DNA from: Fundicoccus culcitae
Lineage (GTDB): Bacteria > Bacillota > Bacilli > Lactobacillales > Aerococcaceae
Length of the DNA: 64,000 nucleotides
Assembly: GCF_024661895.1 (NCBI RefSeq)
Contig: NZ_CP102453.1
Span: 496,001-560,000 of the forward strand
Direction: 5' to 3'
How positions within the stretch are numbered: position 1 is the first letter of the stretch; every line of letters starts with the position of its first letter. The notes beneath the pieces were generated by a model. That model searched no databases and was not told the DNA's origin. It worked only from the letters and a program-made list of their open reading frames with translations. Both the position numbers and the translations under genes were made by a program. This document shows positions 47,824 through 56,647 of the stretch, in pieces.

Positions 47824-50800
47824 TTACTTAAAAACAACATTTTTATAACCGAAATGTTGTTTCAATTGTTCTTGTACTTTAAAGCTGTAGGAAATTTTGA
47901 ATTGCGACGCTAATTCCCAATGATTATCACTCGCAATACTTACGATAATCCGGCAAGGGCCAGGGTTCTGACTGGCTATTCGTTTAATCCATTCAATTTG
48001 TTGAGTTTGATCTCCCATGCGATTTAAACGGATATAACAGGCTTGATAAGCTTTTTTTTCAATATGTTCATTTTGATTTTCCATACTTTGGATCTGGTTA
48101 GCAATAATGACTAGTTCATCTTTTTTATCAACATCTACGCTAGCCGTTACTTGTATAAGATTATTTACTTTTAATAAATAATTGGATTTTTGCCACACAT
48201 TTGGAAAAACAACCATCGTAATGGATTGAACTTCGTTTCCAATCACAACAAAAGCCATGGGTTCATTGTTTTTGGTCTGAATTAGTCGGATAGATTCAAT
48301 TAAACCAATCGTTTTAATGTGGTCACGCTTTTTAAACAAGGATATTTGCTCAATCGGTGTAAAATCACTTTGTTTAAACCAATCTGCATAATTATCAATT
48401 GGATGACCTAAGGTACTAAAACCTAGCCATTCTTTTTCAATATTAATTAACTCTAAAAAACTGTATTCTTCTTGCCAAATAATTTTAGGTTCCAGTTCAT
48501 TGAACAAACTGATATTTCCACCACTAAATTGGACATTTTTAATAAGACTATCCAGATTTTCTTTTAATGTTTTACGGTTATACCCTAAATTATCAAACGC
48601 TCCCGTTAAAATTAAGGGTTCTATATATTTTATTTGCAGATATTTATTCGGAATGCGACGTAAAAATTGAATAAAATCCTTAAAAGGTCCCCCATAATTA
48701 CGTTCTTCTAAGATCGCATTAATCCAATCTCGAGGAATGTGTTTAATGGATTCAAAACCTAATTGTAACTGTTGATTAACCATTGAAAAACCAACTTGAC
48801 TTTGATTAATATCAATACCATGTATTTTACCAGTTACTTGCCGCGCTTCATGTAAATAATTTAAATCGGCTTTCCCCGTATTTAGGATGGCTAAATAGAA
48901 TTCGACCGGATAATGTGCTTTCAAATAAGCCAATTGGTAGGCTAAATAGGAATAAACCACCGCATGCGAACGATTAAAACCATAACTAGCAAACTCATAA
49001 ATATAAGCGTAGGTTTTTTCAGCCACCGACTGACTGACACCCCGTTTTAAACTCCCTTCAATAAATGCTTGTCGTTTCTCAGACATGACATCTTCTTGCT
49101 TTTTCCCCATTGCACGTCGTAAAATATCAGCTTCACCCAATGTAAAACCTGCCATCGTTTGACAGACTTGCATCACTTGTTCTTGATAGACAATAATCCC
49201 ATACGTTTTAGCTAAAATAGGTTCAAGCATGGGATGAATATAGTCATAACGTTCTTTTCCATGTTTACGATTAATAAAATGCGTAATTTGTTTCATGGGA
49301 CCAGGCCGAAATAAGGCATTGACCGCTACAATATCTTCAAAATTATCCGGTTTTAATTGCCTTAAAACATTTTTCATACCATTTGATTCAAATTGGAAAA
49401 CCCCATTGGTTCTAGCTTGGCTAAAGATAGCAAAGGTATCCGCATCATCCAAGGGTATGGCTTCTATATCAAAGTCTGGGTGGTTGATTTTCACATGTTG
49501 TAAAATCTCATCTAATACTTGTAAATTACGCAAACCTAAAAAATCCATTTTAAGTAAGCCAATTTCTTCAATGTCGTACATGGTAAACTGGGTTAACATT
49601 AACTGATCATTACGATCGATCACTGGGATAATTTCATCTAAGTTAAAATCATTAATAATTACCGCTGCCGCATGTGTCGAAATATGGCGTGGAATCCCTT
49701 CAATCGTTTTTGCTAATTGGAAGACTTGTTGATTTTCAGCATTTTGATTAACAAGTTCGCGCAATTGACTGGAAGAAGCATAGGCTTTTTCTAGATTAAT
49801 ATTTAATTCATTAGGGATGGCGTTTGACCAACGTTTCAAACTCTGACTGTCATAGTCCAAAACTCTTAATACATCTCTAATAGCGGATTTAGCGCCAAAT
49901 GTCCCAAACGTACTAATTTGAGCCACCCGATTATAACCATAACGCTCAGCTAAAAATTTTAACACTTGATCACGTTTAGAATCAATAATATCAATATCAA
50001 TATCGGGCATATTATACCGCTCAGGATTTAAAAAACGTTCAAAAAGTAAATCATATTTAATCGGATCAAGCGCCGTTATGGTTAACAAATAGCTGACTAA
50101 CGATCCAGCAGCTGAACCTCGCCCAGGTCCAATTCGGATATTATTTTCATGACAGTAGCCCACGATTTCCCAAACAATTAAAAAATAATCACTAAAGCCC
50201 ATTTGCTTAATTGTGTCTAATTCGTAATTTAGTCGATCGATATATTCTTGTGACTCACTTAAACCAAGTTTTTCCAATTGCTGAAACGTTAACTGTCGCA
50301 AATATTGATCGGCATTTAATGGTTCAGGCGCTTTAAAACGTGGCAAGTAACTCGTATTCTTTGGAAAAACGACATTTAATTGGTCGACTAAGCGTTGACT
50401 ATTTTCAACGCAAAAACCTAACCCTTTAGCTTGGTATAGTTCCTGTAAGTCTGAAAATGTATATAAATACGTCCCACTTTGCATATTCATCAGCGTTCGA
50501 TCAACACTCTCATTATTGCCAATAGCTTCTAAAACCTTTAAACTAAACGCTTGATCGCTATGCAAGGTATTTACTTCTTGTCCAATCACCATGGGTATTT
50601 GATGTTGGTCAGCAAATTGAGATACTACTTGTATTTCTAGCTCATTATAAGGATAGGCTGAAACCCCTATATATATATTTTCCTTGCCAACTAGCGTCAC
50701 CCAACGGCTTAAGACGTCTTCAGCTAAGGCTATATCATCATGAATCAAGGCTTGTTCTAACTCACTTTTTTTCCCTAACGAAATTAAAACAAGATCCTCT

Positions 50801-51147
50801 GCTTCATGTTCAAAATAATCCCATAGCTGTTTTTGCGAGTCATTGGTTTGATTGACTAGACGTGAAATTTTAATTAAATGCTGGTAGCCAACAATACTCT
50901 TGGCATATAATAAAACAGCATAGTTTTGTGAGCTATCGTAAAAACCTGGCATTTGCAAGGTCATTCCAATAAGGGGTTTAAGGCCTTGTTTGATGGTTTG
51001 TTGGTAAAAAGTAAACACACCATGTAAAACATTCACATCGGCAATTCCAATACTGCTATAACCATAGTCCTTAGCTGTATGGACATATTCTTCAATTTTT
51101 AAACTACTTTTCAACAAAGTAAAAACAGTATGAACATTTAATAACAA
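47824..51147 (-). CDS. dnaE: DNA polymerase III alpha subunit DnaE
   Basis: This replicative C-family polymerase extends primers on the lagging strand in low-GC Gram-positives, with PolC elsewhere. The start is TTG 51147 (MLLNVHTVFTLL), eight bases behind GGAGG; an earlier TTG at 51162 would include the ribosome site. The product is 1107 aa. The order is PHP domain (1 to about 260), the palm with NMPDIDIDI (catalytic Asp triplet near residue 385), the fingers (RRAMGKKQEDVMSEKR), tandem helix-hairpin-helix, and a C-terminal OB fold. No 3'-5' exonuclease is inserted, so it is DnaE not PolC. Confidence 0.96.
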   Translation of the reverse strand: MLLNVHTVFTLLKSSLKIEEYVHTAKDYGYSSIGIADVNVLHGVFTFYQQTIKQGLKPLIGMTLQMPGFYDSSQNYAVLLYAKSIVGYQHLIKISRLVNQTNDSQKQLWDYFEHEAEDLVLISLGKKSELEQALIHDDIALAEDVLSRWVTLVGKENIYIGVSAYPYNELEIQVVSQFADQHQIPMVIGQEVNTLHSDQAFSLKVLEAIGNNESVDRTLMNMQSGTYLYTFSDLQELYQAKGLGFCVENSQRLVDQLNVVFPKNTSYLPRFKAPEPLNADQYLRQLTFQQLEKLGLSESQEYIDRLNYELDTIKQMGFSDYFLIVWEIVGYCHENNIRIGPGRGSAAGSLVSYLLTITALDPIKYDLLFERFLNPERYNMPDIDIDIIDSKRDQVLKFLAERYGYNRVAQISTFGTFGAKSAIRDVLRVLDYDSQSLKRWSNAIPNELNINLEKAYASSSQLRELVNQNAENQQVFQLAKTIEGIPRHISTHAAAVIINDFNLDEIIPVIDRNDQLMLTQFTMYDIEEIGLLKMDFLGLRNLQVLDEILQHVKINHPDFDIEAIPLDDADTFAIFSQARTNGVFQFESNGMKNVLRQLKPDNFEDIVAVNALFRPGPMKQITHFINRKHGKERYDYIHPMLEPILAKTYGIIVYQEQVMQVCQTMAGFTLGEADILRRAMGKKQEDVMSEKRQAFIEGSLKRGVSQSVAEKTYAYIYEFASYGFNRSHAVVYSYLAYQLAYLKAHYPVEFYLAILNTGKADLNYLHEARQVTGKIHGIDINQSQVGFSMVNQQLQLGFESIKHIPRDWINAILEERNYGGPFKDFIQFLRRIPNKYLQIKYIEPLILTGAFDNLGYNRKTLKENLDSLIKNVQFSGGNISLFNELEPKIIWQEEYSFLELINIEKEWLGFSTLGHPIDNYADWFKQSDFTPIEQISLFKKRDHIKTIGLIESIRLIQTKNNEPMAFVVIGNEVQSITMVVFPNVWQKSNYLLKVNNLIQVTASVDVDKKDELVIIANQIQSMENQNEHIEKKAYQACYIRLNRMGDQTQQIEWIKRIASQNPGPCRIIVSIASDNHWELASQFKISYSFKVQEQLKQHFGYKNVVFK

Positions 51148-51196
51148 AAGAATCACCTCCAACTAATAAAATTTTGTCAAAAAGCGTAAGAAAGAG

Positions 51197-51224
51197 TTGT
51201 TATTTAGAAAAAAAGTGATAGAAT
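51197..51224 (+). promoter_or_regulatory. Promoter of the DUF2929 gene
   Basis: TTGTTA (51197-51202) and TAGAAT (51219-51224) are 16 bp apart, just before an AGAAGG ribosome site. Confidence 0.65.
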
Positions 51225-51248
51225 TAATTTCTGAAAGAAGGTTAATAT

Positions 51249-51449
51249 ATGAAGTATATTGTCACCATGTTTTGGGGGTTCATTTTAGGTCATGTTGTTT
51301 ACTATTTAGGTAGTTCTTTAACAAGTACAACTTATGATTTTAACTTGGCATCCATTTTAGGTTTAGTAATGTCTATAGCCACATTTGTTTTGGGGCACAT
51401 CCTATTAAATGTTGAGGATGGAAACAAAGCTTCATCTGATCACTCATAG
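51249..51449 (+). CDS. DUF2929-family small membrane protein (YjzD-like)
   Basis: This 66-aa protein has two membrane helices (IVTMFWGFILGHVVYYLGSSL and ASILGLVMSIATFVLGHILL) and a short charged tail, matching the DUF2929 family. The function is unknown. It is monocistronic with its own promoter and terminator, standing divergent from dnaE and convergent to queA. Confidence 0.8.
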   Translation: MKYIVTMFWGFILGHVVYYLGSSLTSTTYDFNLASILGLVMSIATFVLGHILLNVEDGNKASSDHS

Positions 51450-51470
51450 TCTTTAGTACAATTATAATGC

Positions 51471-51514
51471 AAAGACACTCAAGAACCAACCGTTCTGAGT
51501 GTCTTTTTGTTTTA
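51471..51514 (+). terminator. Terminator of the DUF2929 gene, possibly also queA
   Basis: AAGACACTCAAGAAC pairs with GTTCTGAGTGTCTT with one bulge around CAACC, followed by TTTGTTTT on the plus strand. The minus-strand T run is only three long, so it is stronger for the plus direction. Confidence 0.85.
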
Positions 51515-51518
51515 TCGA

Positions 51519-52553
51519 TTATACAATCAGCATCGCGTCGCCAAAACTAAAGAAGCGATATTTTTCTTGAACCGCATGTTCATAAGCAGCCATGATATGA
51601 TCACGATCATAAAAAGCACTGACTAACATCATCAAGGTCGACTCAGGTAAATGAAAATTCGTAATTAAGTGGTCAACTACTTGATACTTAAAACCAGGAG
51701 TAATGAAAATGGATGTCCACCCTGAACTTGCCACAATTTTACCTTTGTTTTCAGAAGCGATAGTTTCAAGCGTACGCACACTCGTTGTGCCCACAGCTGT
51801 AATTTTTCCGCCAGCTGCTTGTACTTGTCTCAGTGTGTCGGCAGATGTTTCACTTAATTGATAAAATTCGGCATGCATGTGATGGTCTTCAATGCGTTCA
51901 GCTGAGACAGGCCGAAACGTACCTAATCCAACATGTAAAACTAAAGGGACGATGTGGATACCTTTTTCTTTAACCTTTTCTAATAAATCAGGCGTAAAAT
52001 GCAAACCTGCTGTTGGCGCAGCGGCTGAACCGTTGGTTTTGGCATACACAGTTTGATAACGATCTGGGTCATTTAATCTTTCCTTGATGTATGGTGGTAG
52101 CGGCATTTGACCTAATTGCTCAAGAATTTCCAAAAAGACACCTTCATAGAAAAACTCAATGATTCTACCGCCATGAGGTAATATCTCAATAACTTTAGCC
52201 ATTAACTGTTGGTTATCCCCAAAATAAATAACTGTCCCTACTTTGGTCCGTTTAGCCGGTTTAATTAACGTTTCCCACTGATTCCCTTGGGTATTTTTTA
52301 ACAATAATACTTCGATATGGGCAAGGGTCTCTGCTTTAACACCCATTAAACGCGCCGGTAATACCCGGGTTTCATTAACCACTAAGGCATCACCCGGATT
52401 TAAATAATCCAAAACATGACTAAAGTGTGTATCGGTTAACTGATGACTTTGACGATCAACCACCAACAAACGTGATGAAGCACGATCCTGTAAAGGTGTT
52501 TGCGCAATTAATTCTTCAGGTAAATCATAAGCAAAATCTTTTGTTTGATACAT
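51519..52553 (-). CDS. queA: S-adenosylmethionine:tRNA ribosyltransferase-isomerase QueA
   Basis: QueA makes epoxyqueuosine in the wobble position of tRNAs by transferring ribose from SAM. The 344 aa carry [23 protein letters not shown] at the N-terminus, [19 protein letters not shown] (substrate loop) and a late YYRFF-like [21 protein letters not shown] segment. Its ATG overlaps the ruvB stop by one base (TAATG). It is the last gene of the mutSL-msrB-ruvAB series, the ruvAB-queA order being conserved. Confidence 0.97.
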   Translation of the reverse strand: MYQTKDFAYDLPEELIAQTPLQDRASSRLLVVDRQSHQLTDTHFSHVLDYLNPGDALVVNETRVLPARLMGVKAETLAHIEVLLLKNTQGNQWETLIKPAKRTKVGTVIYFGDNQQLMAKVIEILPHGGRIIEFFYEGVFLEILEQLGQMPLPPYIKERLNDPDRYQTVYAKTNGSAAAPTAGLHFTPDLLEKVKEKGIHIVPLVLHVGLGTFRPVSAERIEDHHMHAEFYQLSETSADTLRQVQAAGGKITAVGTTSVRTLETIASENKGKIVASSGWTSIFITPGFKYQVVDHLITNFHLPESTLMMLVSAFYDRDHIMAAYEHAVQEKYRFFSFGDAMLIV

Positions 52554-53572
52554 TAAAGGTTCTCATCCAATCTATACATTCTATCAATTCCTAAATGATC
52601 ATAAGCTAAGTCCGTGACAACTCTTCCGCGAGGGGTTCGTTTTAAAAAACCATTTTGAAGCAAAAAGGGTTCATACATATCTTCAATGGTTTCCGTATCT
52701 TCGCCAATATTGACGGATATCGTTTTTATGCCTACTGGACCGCCATCATATAACTCAATCATAGCCAATAATAACTTTCGATCAATGGCATCTAAGCCTT
52801 TTTCATCAATATCCAAAATACTTAACGCTTCTTGCGTTAACTCTTTGGTCACACGCCCATCAGCTTTTACTTGCGCATAATCACGTACCCGTTTTAAAAT
52901 CCGATTAGCAATCCTTGGTGTCCCTCGACTTCTTAAAGCCACTTCCAAAGCACCTTCAGCATCAATTTCTGTATTAAAAACTTTCGCACTCCGCTCCACG
53001 ATATGATACAAATCATTCGTTGTATAGTAGTCCATATGGGCTAAAATCCCAAACCGATCGCGTAAGGGTTGCGTTAGCATACCTGCACGGGTTGTTGCCC
53101 CTATTAAGGTAAAAGGTGGTAATTCAAAATGAACAGCATGCGCCCCACTACCTTGTCCAATTACTATATCAACATAATAATCTTCCATAGCAGAGTATAA
53201 TACCTCTTCAATCACCCGTGGTAAGCGATGTATTTCATCAATAAATAAAATATCTCCAGGATTTAACTCATTTAAAACAGCCAATAAATCCCCAGAACGT
53301 TCGATGGCAGGTCCACTCGTTGTTTGAATATTAACATTGAGCTCATTAGCTACCACCATAGCTAAGGTTGTCTTACCTAGTCCAGGTGGACCATAAAACA
53401 ATACGTGGTCTAGCGCTTCATCACGCATTTTAGCTGCTTGAATATAAATACTGAGCTCTTCTTTTATTTTATCTTGACCAATATATTCTTTTAAAAAACG
53501 AGGTCTTAAACTAAATTGCTGGACATCTTCTGGATGAAGTTGACCTTCAACTATACGTTTTTCATCTTCCAA
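52553..53572 (-). CDS. ruvB: Holliday junction branch-migration ATPase RuvB
   Basis: RuvB is the AAA+ motor that moves Holliday junctions with RuvA. The 339 aa contain [19 protein letters not shown], Walker A GPPGLGKT (61-68), Walker B FIDEIHRL, sensor and Arg-finger regions ([18 protein letters not shown]) and a C-terminal winged helix ([15 protein letters not shown]). The start is TTG with GAGGTG seven bases upstream. It follows ruvA by 16 bp. Confidence 0.97.
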   Translation of the reverse strand: MEDEKRIVEGQLHPEDVQQFSLRPRFLKEYIGQDKIKEELSIYIQAAKMRDEALDHVLFYGPPGLGKTTLAMVVANELNVNIQTTSGPAIERSGDLLAVLNELNPGDILFIDEIHRLPRVIEEVLYSAMEDYYVDIVIGQGSGAHAVHFELPPFTLIGATTRAGMLTQPLRDRFGILAHMDYYTTNDLYHIVERSAKVFNTEIDAEGALEVALRSRGTPRIANRILKRVRDYAQVKADGRVTKELTQEALSILDIDEKGLDAIDRKLLLAMIELYDGGPVGIKTISVNIGEDTETIEDMYEPFLLQNGFLKRTPRGRVVTDLAYDHLGIDRMYRLDENL

Positions 53573-53588
53573 GTTTAATCACCTCGTT

Positions 53589-54188
53589 TTATTTATTTAA
53601 TAATAATTTAAAAGCTAAACTAAGTGCCTCTTGGGTTGTACTTAAGCCTGCTTCTTTAATGGGTTTTTCAATACGTTTTACTTCTCTTTGCGAATAGCCT
53701 AAACCTAAGAGAGCTTCAACAACTTCATTGATGACCGAGCTATCGGTTGTGGATTCATTGGTGGCATCTTCAGCCACTTCAGGAACAAAATCTAATTGTC
53801 CTTTTAAATCTAACACCATTTGTTGGGCTGTCTTTTTACCCACACCAGGAAATTTAGTTAAATAATCACTGTCGCCTGTCTCGATGGCAGTCACTAAGCC
53901 ATCATGATCATTAGCTGCCAAAATCGACAAAGCACTTTTAGGACCAATCCCTGATACACGGTTTAATTTTAAAAATAACTGTTTTTCAAAAAAATTAATA
54001 AAACCGTACAAGATCATAGCATCTTCCCGCACCACTAATTCGACAAACATGGTCAATGACTGATTCAAAGAGTCTTGTAAGCGATACGGGTTGGGTGTTT
54101 GAATTTGATAGCCTATGCCAGCTGCTTCAATAACAATATAAGTAGGAGCAATCTTTGTCAATTGCCCCTTAATATACTCGTACATCAT
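53589..54188 (-). CDS. ruvA: Holliday junction DNA-binding protein RuvA
   Basis: RuvA tetramers hold the four-way junction for RuvB. The 199 aa have the N-terminal OB domain (MYEYIKGQLTKIAPTYIVIE), tandem helix-hairpin-helix (VSGIGPKSALSIL and FPGVGKKTAQQMVLDL) and the small RuvB-binding C-terminal domain (VEALLGLGYSQREV). Two adjacent ATGs are possible and the ribosome site is weak. The gene starts 3 bp behind the msrB stop, suggesting re-initiation. Confidence 0.96.
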   Translation of the reverse strand: MMYEYIKGQLTKIAPTYIVIEAAGIGYQIQTPNPYRLQDSLNQSLTMFVELVVREDAMILYGFINFFEKQLFLKLNRVSGIGPKSALSILAANDHDGLVTAIETGDSDYLTKFPGVGKKTAQQMVLDLKGQLDFVPEVAEDATNESTTDSSVINEVVEALLGLGYSQREVKRIEKPIKEAGLSTTQEALSLAFKLLLNK

Positions 54189-54190
54189 CG

Positions 54191-54628
54191 TTAATTTACC
54201 AAAGCTTTATATTCACTATACCCCTTTTCATCCATTTCATCATAAGGGATGAATTTCAAAGCGGCTGAATTAATACAGTAACGTAAACCACCTAATTCTT
54301 CTAAGCCATCGTCGAAAACATGACCTAAATGGGAGTCTGCATCGGAACTTCTGACTTCTGTCCGTACCATAGCCAAACTTGCATCAACTTCCTCAACAAC
54401 ACTTGTTTGATTAATGGGTTTTGAAAATGATGGCCAGCCACAACCTGCATCATATTTATCGGTTGATGCAAACAAAGGCTCACCACTCACAATATCAACA
54501 TAAATCCCTTTTTCATAAAAATCATCGTATTCACCTGTAAAGGGTCTTTCAGTGGCATTTTCTTGTGTCACCTTATATTGCATTGGATTTAAAGCATCGA
54601 TTTCTTTAGTGTATTTATTTTGACTCAT
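54191..54628 (-). CDS. msrB: Methionine-R-sulfoxide reductase MsrB
   Basis: This enzyme repairs methionine-R-sulfoxide in proteins. ATG 54628 ([14 protein letters not shown]) is chosen because AGAGGT lies eight bases upstream; the frame extends to 54700. The 145 aa show [25 protein letters not shown] and the catalytic C118 in [13 protein letters not shown]. The zinc CxxC pairs of proteobacterial MsrB are absent, as in many Gram-positive forms. It stands between mutL and ruvA without an MsrA partner. Confidence 0.94.
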   Translation of the reverse strand: MSQNKYTKEIDALNPMQYKVTQENATERPFTGEYDDFYEKGIYVDIVSGEPLFASTDKYDAGCGWPSFSKPINQTSVVEEVDASLAMVRTEVRSSDADSHLGHVFDDGLEELGGLRYCINSAALKFIPYDEMDEKGYSEYKALVN

Positions 54629-54739
54629 AGTATTACCTCTTTCTCTATCATCAATATATCTTATCATAACTAAGTCCACTTTTATAAGCAAACAAGACAC
54701 ATTCTGTGCGGTTGATTGTTGCAGGGATATCTTATTTAA

Positions 54740-56629
54740 TTAGAAAAAAGTGGGGGTTTCGTGAGGGTCTTGAATACGTTTAAAGAGTTTTTCGAGTGTT
54801 TTGCTAGTGATGGCTACTAAAACTGGGCGTCCGTGGGGACAAAAATAAGGATCTTTTAACTGAGCCATTTGATGAATCAAAGATATAGCTTGTGCTTTAT
54901 CCAAATAATGGTTGGCTTTAATCGCTCCTCGACAACTTTGCATAATAATAGACTTTTCCTTCACTTGTGCAATGGTTAAAGTCGGTTGTTCAATCAGTAA
55001 TTCTGTCATATCGCCCACAATTTTCTCAACTTGATCGGCATCTAACCAATTAGGATAAGATTCGAGTTGATAACTGCTAGGACCAAAAGCTTGCAATTCG
55101 ATCCCAATATTGGCTAAGCGGGGCAAGACATCTTCGATTTCAGCCATTTCACTCTGCCTAAAATTAAAAACAATCGGAAACAATAATTGTTGCTGATCAT
55201 CTGTTCCGTATTCATCTGCCATCATTTGTTCATATCTTATTTTTTCCTGGGCTGCATGTTGATCAATTAAATAAAAACCGTCTTCATATTCGGCGATTAG
55301 ATAGGTCCCATGTATTTGACCCACATACCGTAATTGGTTAAAATCCACACGTGCTTGACTAGGATTGACAAGCTGTGACTCGTTAAAATTATCTTCAGTT
55401 GCTGAGACCGTGTCAGAAAAGGTGTTTTGGCTCTTGACTGGCTTTGCGGTTTGATAATTTGGGTTTTCATCATTTGAAACTCTAAAATCAGCCTTAGGGT
55501 CTGTCGTTTTATTTTCGTTAATTTGAGGATTTCCCCATCCATGGCTTGACTGATTAAAATCCAAAGGCATGGTTTCAACCGTTGAAGTTGGTACTTGCTG
55601 GGGATTTAGTTCATTAAAAGCAGCCTTGGGAACGGGATTCAGTTGCATTAATTGTTTCTGGATGGTTTCGGTGATTAATTGAGCTAATTCTTCTTCTTTA
55701 CTAAAACGGACCGTTTGCTTGTTCGGATGAACATTTACATCGACCAGGCGTGGATCTAAGTGGATATGGATAACGGCAATGGGATAGCGCCCAATCATCA
55801 ATTGTTTGCCATAAGCTTTAATGAGGACTTGTGTCAATAGGTTACTTTTAATCGGACGATGATTAACTAACCAATGGATATATTGCCGACTTGTTCTGGT
55901 TATCGATGGGGGCGAAATAAAGCCTTCCAAGTTAAAATCATTATCTTCATTTTGGATGGCTATCATTTCACGCGCTAGTTGAGGTTGGTAGACATTCGCA
56001 ATGGTTTGACGCAAATCGCCATTTCCATAAGCTAAAAAAATACGTTGATCATTATTAGTTAGTTGAAAACGAATTTCTGGATGCGCCATTGATGTATCTT
56101 GAATAAAATTCAAAATATGCTTTAATTCTGTTTTAGTTGAACTTAAATGTTTTAGACGCGCAGGTGTATTATAAAACAGACTATCAACAATAACCGTAGT
56201 CCCGCTTTTAGCTTTTGTAATACCTTTATTGCTTAAGGATGAGCCTTCAACTTCAATAAAGTGTCCTTTATCAGCTGACTCTTTTAACGTTGATTCAATC
56301 CTTACTTTAGCAACCGATCCAATGCTAGCTAGTGCTTCCCCACGAAACCCTAAAGAATGAATTCGTTGTAAATCTGACAGTCGAAAAATCTTGCTCGTCG
56401 CATGAGGCAGAAAAGCCATTTCTAAGTCGCTTTCATCCATCCCTTCACCGTTATCAGAAACGATAATCTGCTGAATACCAGCTTCTTTTAATAAAATTAC
56501 AATGTCAGTACTGCCTGCATCAATCGCATTTTCAACCAATTCTTTAACGACTGAGGCGGGTCTTTCGACAATTTCACCTGCTGCAATTTGATTAGCTAAC
56601 GTCTCATCCATTTGTTTGATTTTACCCAT
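54740..56629 (-). CDS. mutL: DNA mismatch repair protein MutL
   Basis: MutL is a GHKL ATPase with a latent endonuclease that nicks after MutS recognition. The 629 aa contain the N-terminal ATPase (VKELVENAIDAG, DNGEGM, GFRGEALASIGS), a long low-complexity linker (about 335-430) and the C-terminal domain. The endonuclease motif DQHAAQEKIRYE near residue 460 and CPHGRPV near the end show that cleavage competence is kept. A good GAAGGGAG site precedes the ATG, 18 bp behind mutS. Confidence 0.97.
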   Translation of the reverse strand: MGKIKQMDETLANQIAAGEIVERPASVVKELVENAIDAGSTDIVILLKEAGIQQIIVSDNGEGMDESDLEMAFLPHATSKIFRLSDLQRIHSLGFRGEALASIGSVAKVRIESTLKESADKGHFIEVEGSSLSNKGITKAKSGTTVIVDSLFYNTPARLKHLSSTKTELKHILNFIQDTSMAHPEIRFQLTNNDQRIFLAYGNGDLRQTIANVYQPQLAREMIAIQNEDNDFNLEGFISPPSITRTSRQYIHWLVNHRPIKSNLLTQVLIKAYGKQLMIGRYPIAVIHIHLDPRLVDVNVHPNKQTVRFSKEEELAQLITETIQKQLMQLNPVPKAAFNELNPQQVPTSTVETMPLDFNQSSHGWGNPQINENKTTDPKADFRVSNDENPNYQTAKPVKSQNTFSDTVSATEDNFNESQLVNPSQARVDFNQLRYVGQIHGTYLIAEYEDGFYLIDQHAAQEKIRYEQMMADEYGTDDQQQLLFPIVFNFRQSEMAEIEDVLPRLANIGIELQAFGPSSYQLESYPNWLDADQVEKIVGDMTELLIEQPTLTIAQVKEKSIIMQSCRGAIKANHYLDKAQAISLIHQMAQLKDPYFCPHGRPVLVAITSKTLEKLFKRIQDPHETPTFF

Positions 56630-56647
56630 ACTATCACTCCCTTCAAT